64,000 nucleotides of DNA, taken from Nonomuraea coxensis DSM 45129 (GTDB lineage: Bacteria; Actinomycetota; Actinomycetes; Streptosporangiales; Streptosporangiaceae). How positions within the stretch are numbered: the stretch's first letter is position 1; every line of letters begins with the position of its first letter. Of this stretch, positions 62,520-64,000 are shown in pieces. Location: positions 8,179,001 to 8,243,000 of the forward strand of contig NZ_CP068985.1 in NCBI RefSeq assembly GCF_019397265.1. The letters are read 5' to 3'. A model generated the notes under the pieces. It was not told where the DNA came from. It made no database searches and saw nothing but the letters and a program-made list of their open reading frames with translations. The translations under genes and the position numbers were made by a program.

Positions 62520-64000
62520 GCACTATGCCTTCCGGACGGAACTGGTCGAACGGCTGCACCTCGACATGATCGGCCCGGTGGGAGGATCAGAGGAGATCCT
62601 CAAAGACTCACCGGTCACGTCATATGCGGCCGGCGTGCTCTATCCAGAACGTCGCGACATCACCAAAGTGATCGAGGAGGTCGGGGAACGCGACGTCGAT
62701 CTCTCTCCGGAGACGCGCGTCAAAGACGACGTACCCGACACCGGAGTCTCACGAGCGAATGACCAGGCGCCGTCCTCCATGGGGCTGACCTTCGGGGTGG
62801 ATCCCACGATCTCCCCGACCATCACGATCACGGTGACCGCCGCCGTCTACGACCCGGTCGACCCTAGCGGACGACCGGTCAAGGCCCAGCGTGCCGAGCG
62901 TCGCAGCGTCAAGGAGCAGGAGCTGCGCTGGCGGCGTCGCGAGTTGGACCTCGCCCCGGTTTCGATCGATCTGAGGACTGCAAAAAACCACTCGGAGACC
63001 CTGATACCCGGCGTCGAACTCCGCGTGCGAGTGCGCCCGCCCAAGGACGGCGCCGTCTCCGTCACCGTCGCACTGCTCAACGTGCAGGAGGTCGGGAAGT
63101 TCGATATTCGGGACGCCCATTGTTTGTTCCAACCTCGGATTCACGTCACCGGCGTCGAGGGCGCCAAGCCCTTCGTGGAACGACCCGTACCCGTCGGGGC
63201 GGACGAGACGGAGATCAAGACCAATAGGCTGCTGTACCGCTATGCTCCGAACTTCGCGGTAGGGCACGGGTGCGCGGCTAACTGGGACTGGTCACCTCCG
63301 GCACCCCGTGACGAGGCGCTGCTCAAGGGCTCTCCGGCGGCCGTGGCCGCCATCTGGAGCGAGTTCGTGCCCACGAAGGAAGTGCTGCTCACCGACTCCA
63401 ACCCGGAGATCGACAGCTCGGCTCTCCGTATGCTCGATTTGGCGCGCAAGCCGGATGAGGACGTCCTGCGCGGGCTCCGCGGCTTGGTGAACGGCTACCG
63501 CGCCTGGATCGCGGAGCGAGCCGAGGAGTCGCGACTGCTCGGCGACACGGAGTACGCCGAGGCGGCCAGGGAACAGATCCGGCAGTGCGAGTCGGCCTGC
63601 GATCGCATGGACTCGGGTATCGAAACGCTCAGACGTGTGCCACAGGTCATGACCGCCTTTCGATACGCCAACGAGGCCATGGCCGTCCAGAGAGCCAGGA
63701 CGAGCTGGATCAAGGGCCGCAAGCAGGGCGAGCCGGATGTGGAGATGGGCGTATGGCGACCGTTCCAAATCGCTTTCCTGCTCCTCTCCTTGAACGGCAT
63801 CGTGGATCTCGAGCACGACGACCGGCGTGTCGCCGACCTGCTCTGGTTCCCCACCGGTGGTGGTAAGACCGAGGCTTACCTGGGCATCATCGCTTTCACC
63901 GTCTTCCTGCGCCGACTCCGCAAGGGCGAGGCCGGCGGCGGCGTGACCGCCATCATGCGGTACACCCTCCGCCTGCTCACCCTTCAGCAGTTCGAACGCG
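62503..64000 (+). CDS. drmA: DrmA-like DISARM helicase, N-terminal part (cut by the window end)
   Basis: About 499 residues are visible; the gene continues past the window. The start ATG 62503 has AAGGA 7 nt upstream and overlaps the UvrD-like stop by 17 nt. The opening (LHLDMIGPVGG..., then VTSYAAGVLYP) and the Walker A region LLWFPTGGGKTEAYLG (446-461, Lys455/Thr456) match DISARM DrmA-type helicases, whose partner DrmB (DUF1998) normally follows. The intervening 440 residues are the long, poorly conserved N-terminal region typical of DrmA. The assignment would be settled by the next genes. Confidence 0.78.
   Translation, partial: MSKHSEHYAFRTELVERLHLDMIGPVGGSEEILKDSPVTSYAAGVLYPERRDITKVIEEVGERDVDLSPETRVKDDVPDTGVSRANDQAPSSMGLTFGVDPTISPTITITVTAAVYDPVDPSGRPVKAQRAERRSVKEQELRWRRRELDLAPVSIDLRTAKNHSETLIPGVELRVRVRPPKDGAVSVTVALLNVQEVGKFDIRDAHCLFQPRIHVTGVEGAKPFVERPVPVGADETEIKTNRLLYRYAPNFAVGHGCAANWDWSPPAPRDEALLKGSPAAVAAIWSEFVPTKEVLLTDSNPEIDSSALRMLDLARKPDEDVLRGLRGLVNGYRAWIAERAEESRLLGDTEYAEAAREQIRQCESACDRMDSGIETLRRVPQVMTAFRYANEAMAVQRARTSWIKGRKQGEPDVEMGVWRPFQIAFLLLSLNGIVDLEHDDRRVADLLWFPTGGGKTEAYLGIIAFTVFLRRLRKGEAGGGVTAIMRYTLRLLTLQQFER

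Noticed and set aside
48959..64000. Interpretation of the island as BREX, Dnd or a plain type II restriction-modification system
   Set aside because: No PglZ, BrxC, DndB-E or stand-alone restriction endonuclease motifs were seen; the DrmA-like helicase and C5-methylase point to DISARM-type instead.

Overview
The window is chromosomal DNA from a high-GC, secondary-metabolite-producing actinomycete. The signs are GTG/TTG starts, several XRE (DUF5753)/DUF397 genes, a SARP regulator, SpoIIE/RsbT-type signalling, Tat signals and F420-type PPOX proteins. The style fits Streptosporangiales (Nonomuraea/Actinomadura-like), but that placement is an inference from gene content. No rRNA, tRNA or CRISPR array was recognised. 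All family assignments come from reading motifs; no database search was possible.

Region by region. 1-235: tail of an S4-type RNA-binding protein. 483-3755 (+): four tightly packed genes (membrane protein, HpcH/HpaI aldolase, 2OG-Fe(II) oxygenase, SDR). They face a leftward operon (10027-3787) of two CerJ/ChlB3-like KAS III homologues, a discrete ACP and a KS-AT-DH-ACP iterative PKS of the orsellinic-acid-synthase type; together they look like a small aromatic polyketide/acyl-transfer locus. 10354-16582: exported proteins, namely a CBM2-tailed esterase, a small secreted protein, a Tat-exported PL8 lyase and an exported histidine/phenylalanine ammonia-lyase homologue that has lost the Ala-Ser-Gly cofactor triad. 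16651-20373: a DUF1772 protein, a PRC-barrel protein, a Gfo/Idh/MocA-ThuA pair with a LacI-type operator candidate, and a Thr/Pro-rich secreted protein. 20620-22458: a 14-cysteine protein, a Tat-signal protein and a MauE/DoxX-like membrane protein, possibly a miniature relative of the mau (methylamine dehydrogenase) maturation set.

22356-30070 (-): a seven-gene operon joined mostly by 4-nt overlaps. It encodes a SARP regulator, a STAND-like NTPase with helical repeats, an SPFH-like protein, a PP2C phosphatase, a Ser/Thr kinase, a TerY-like vWA protein and a RanBP2-type zinc-finger membrane protein. The vWA/PP2C/kinase trio is the TerY-P triad architecture. 30207-38846: XRE/DUF397, Sel1, PPOX, small secreted proteins, a truncated cytochrome-b-like protein, a beta-propeller lipoprotein, and MarR/SpoIIE/RsbT stress signalling. 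38843-42642: a heterodimeric ABC exporter. 42743-43648: an IS5-type insertion sequence with both inverted repeats. 43917-46761: a three-gene, translationally coupled set ending in a lipoprotein. 46767-48826: HATPase and XRE/DUF397 regulators.

48959 to the end: a defence island with two divergent arms around a 443-bp control region. The leftward arm has an XRE-GHKL ATPase, an unknown protein, a DUF6339-like protein, a C5-methyltransferase homologue whose catalytic Cys is replaced by Ser, and an intact C5-methyltransferase fused to an Mrr-like nuclease domain with an altered QxK motif. The rightward arm has a 1563-residue GHKL-ATPase/SF2-helicase fusion, a UvrD-like helicase and a DrmA-like DISARM helicase cut by the window edge. 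This looks like an elaborated DISARM-type anti-phage system and is the strongest candidate for something not yet described. The TerY-P/STAND operon, the Mau-like cassette and the MIO-less lyase come next.
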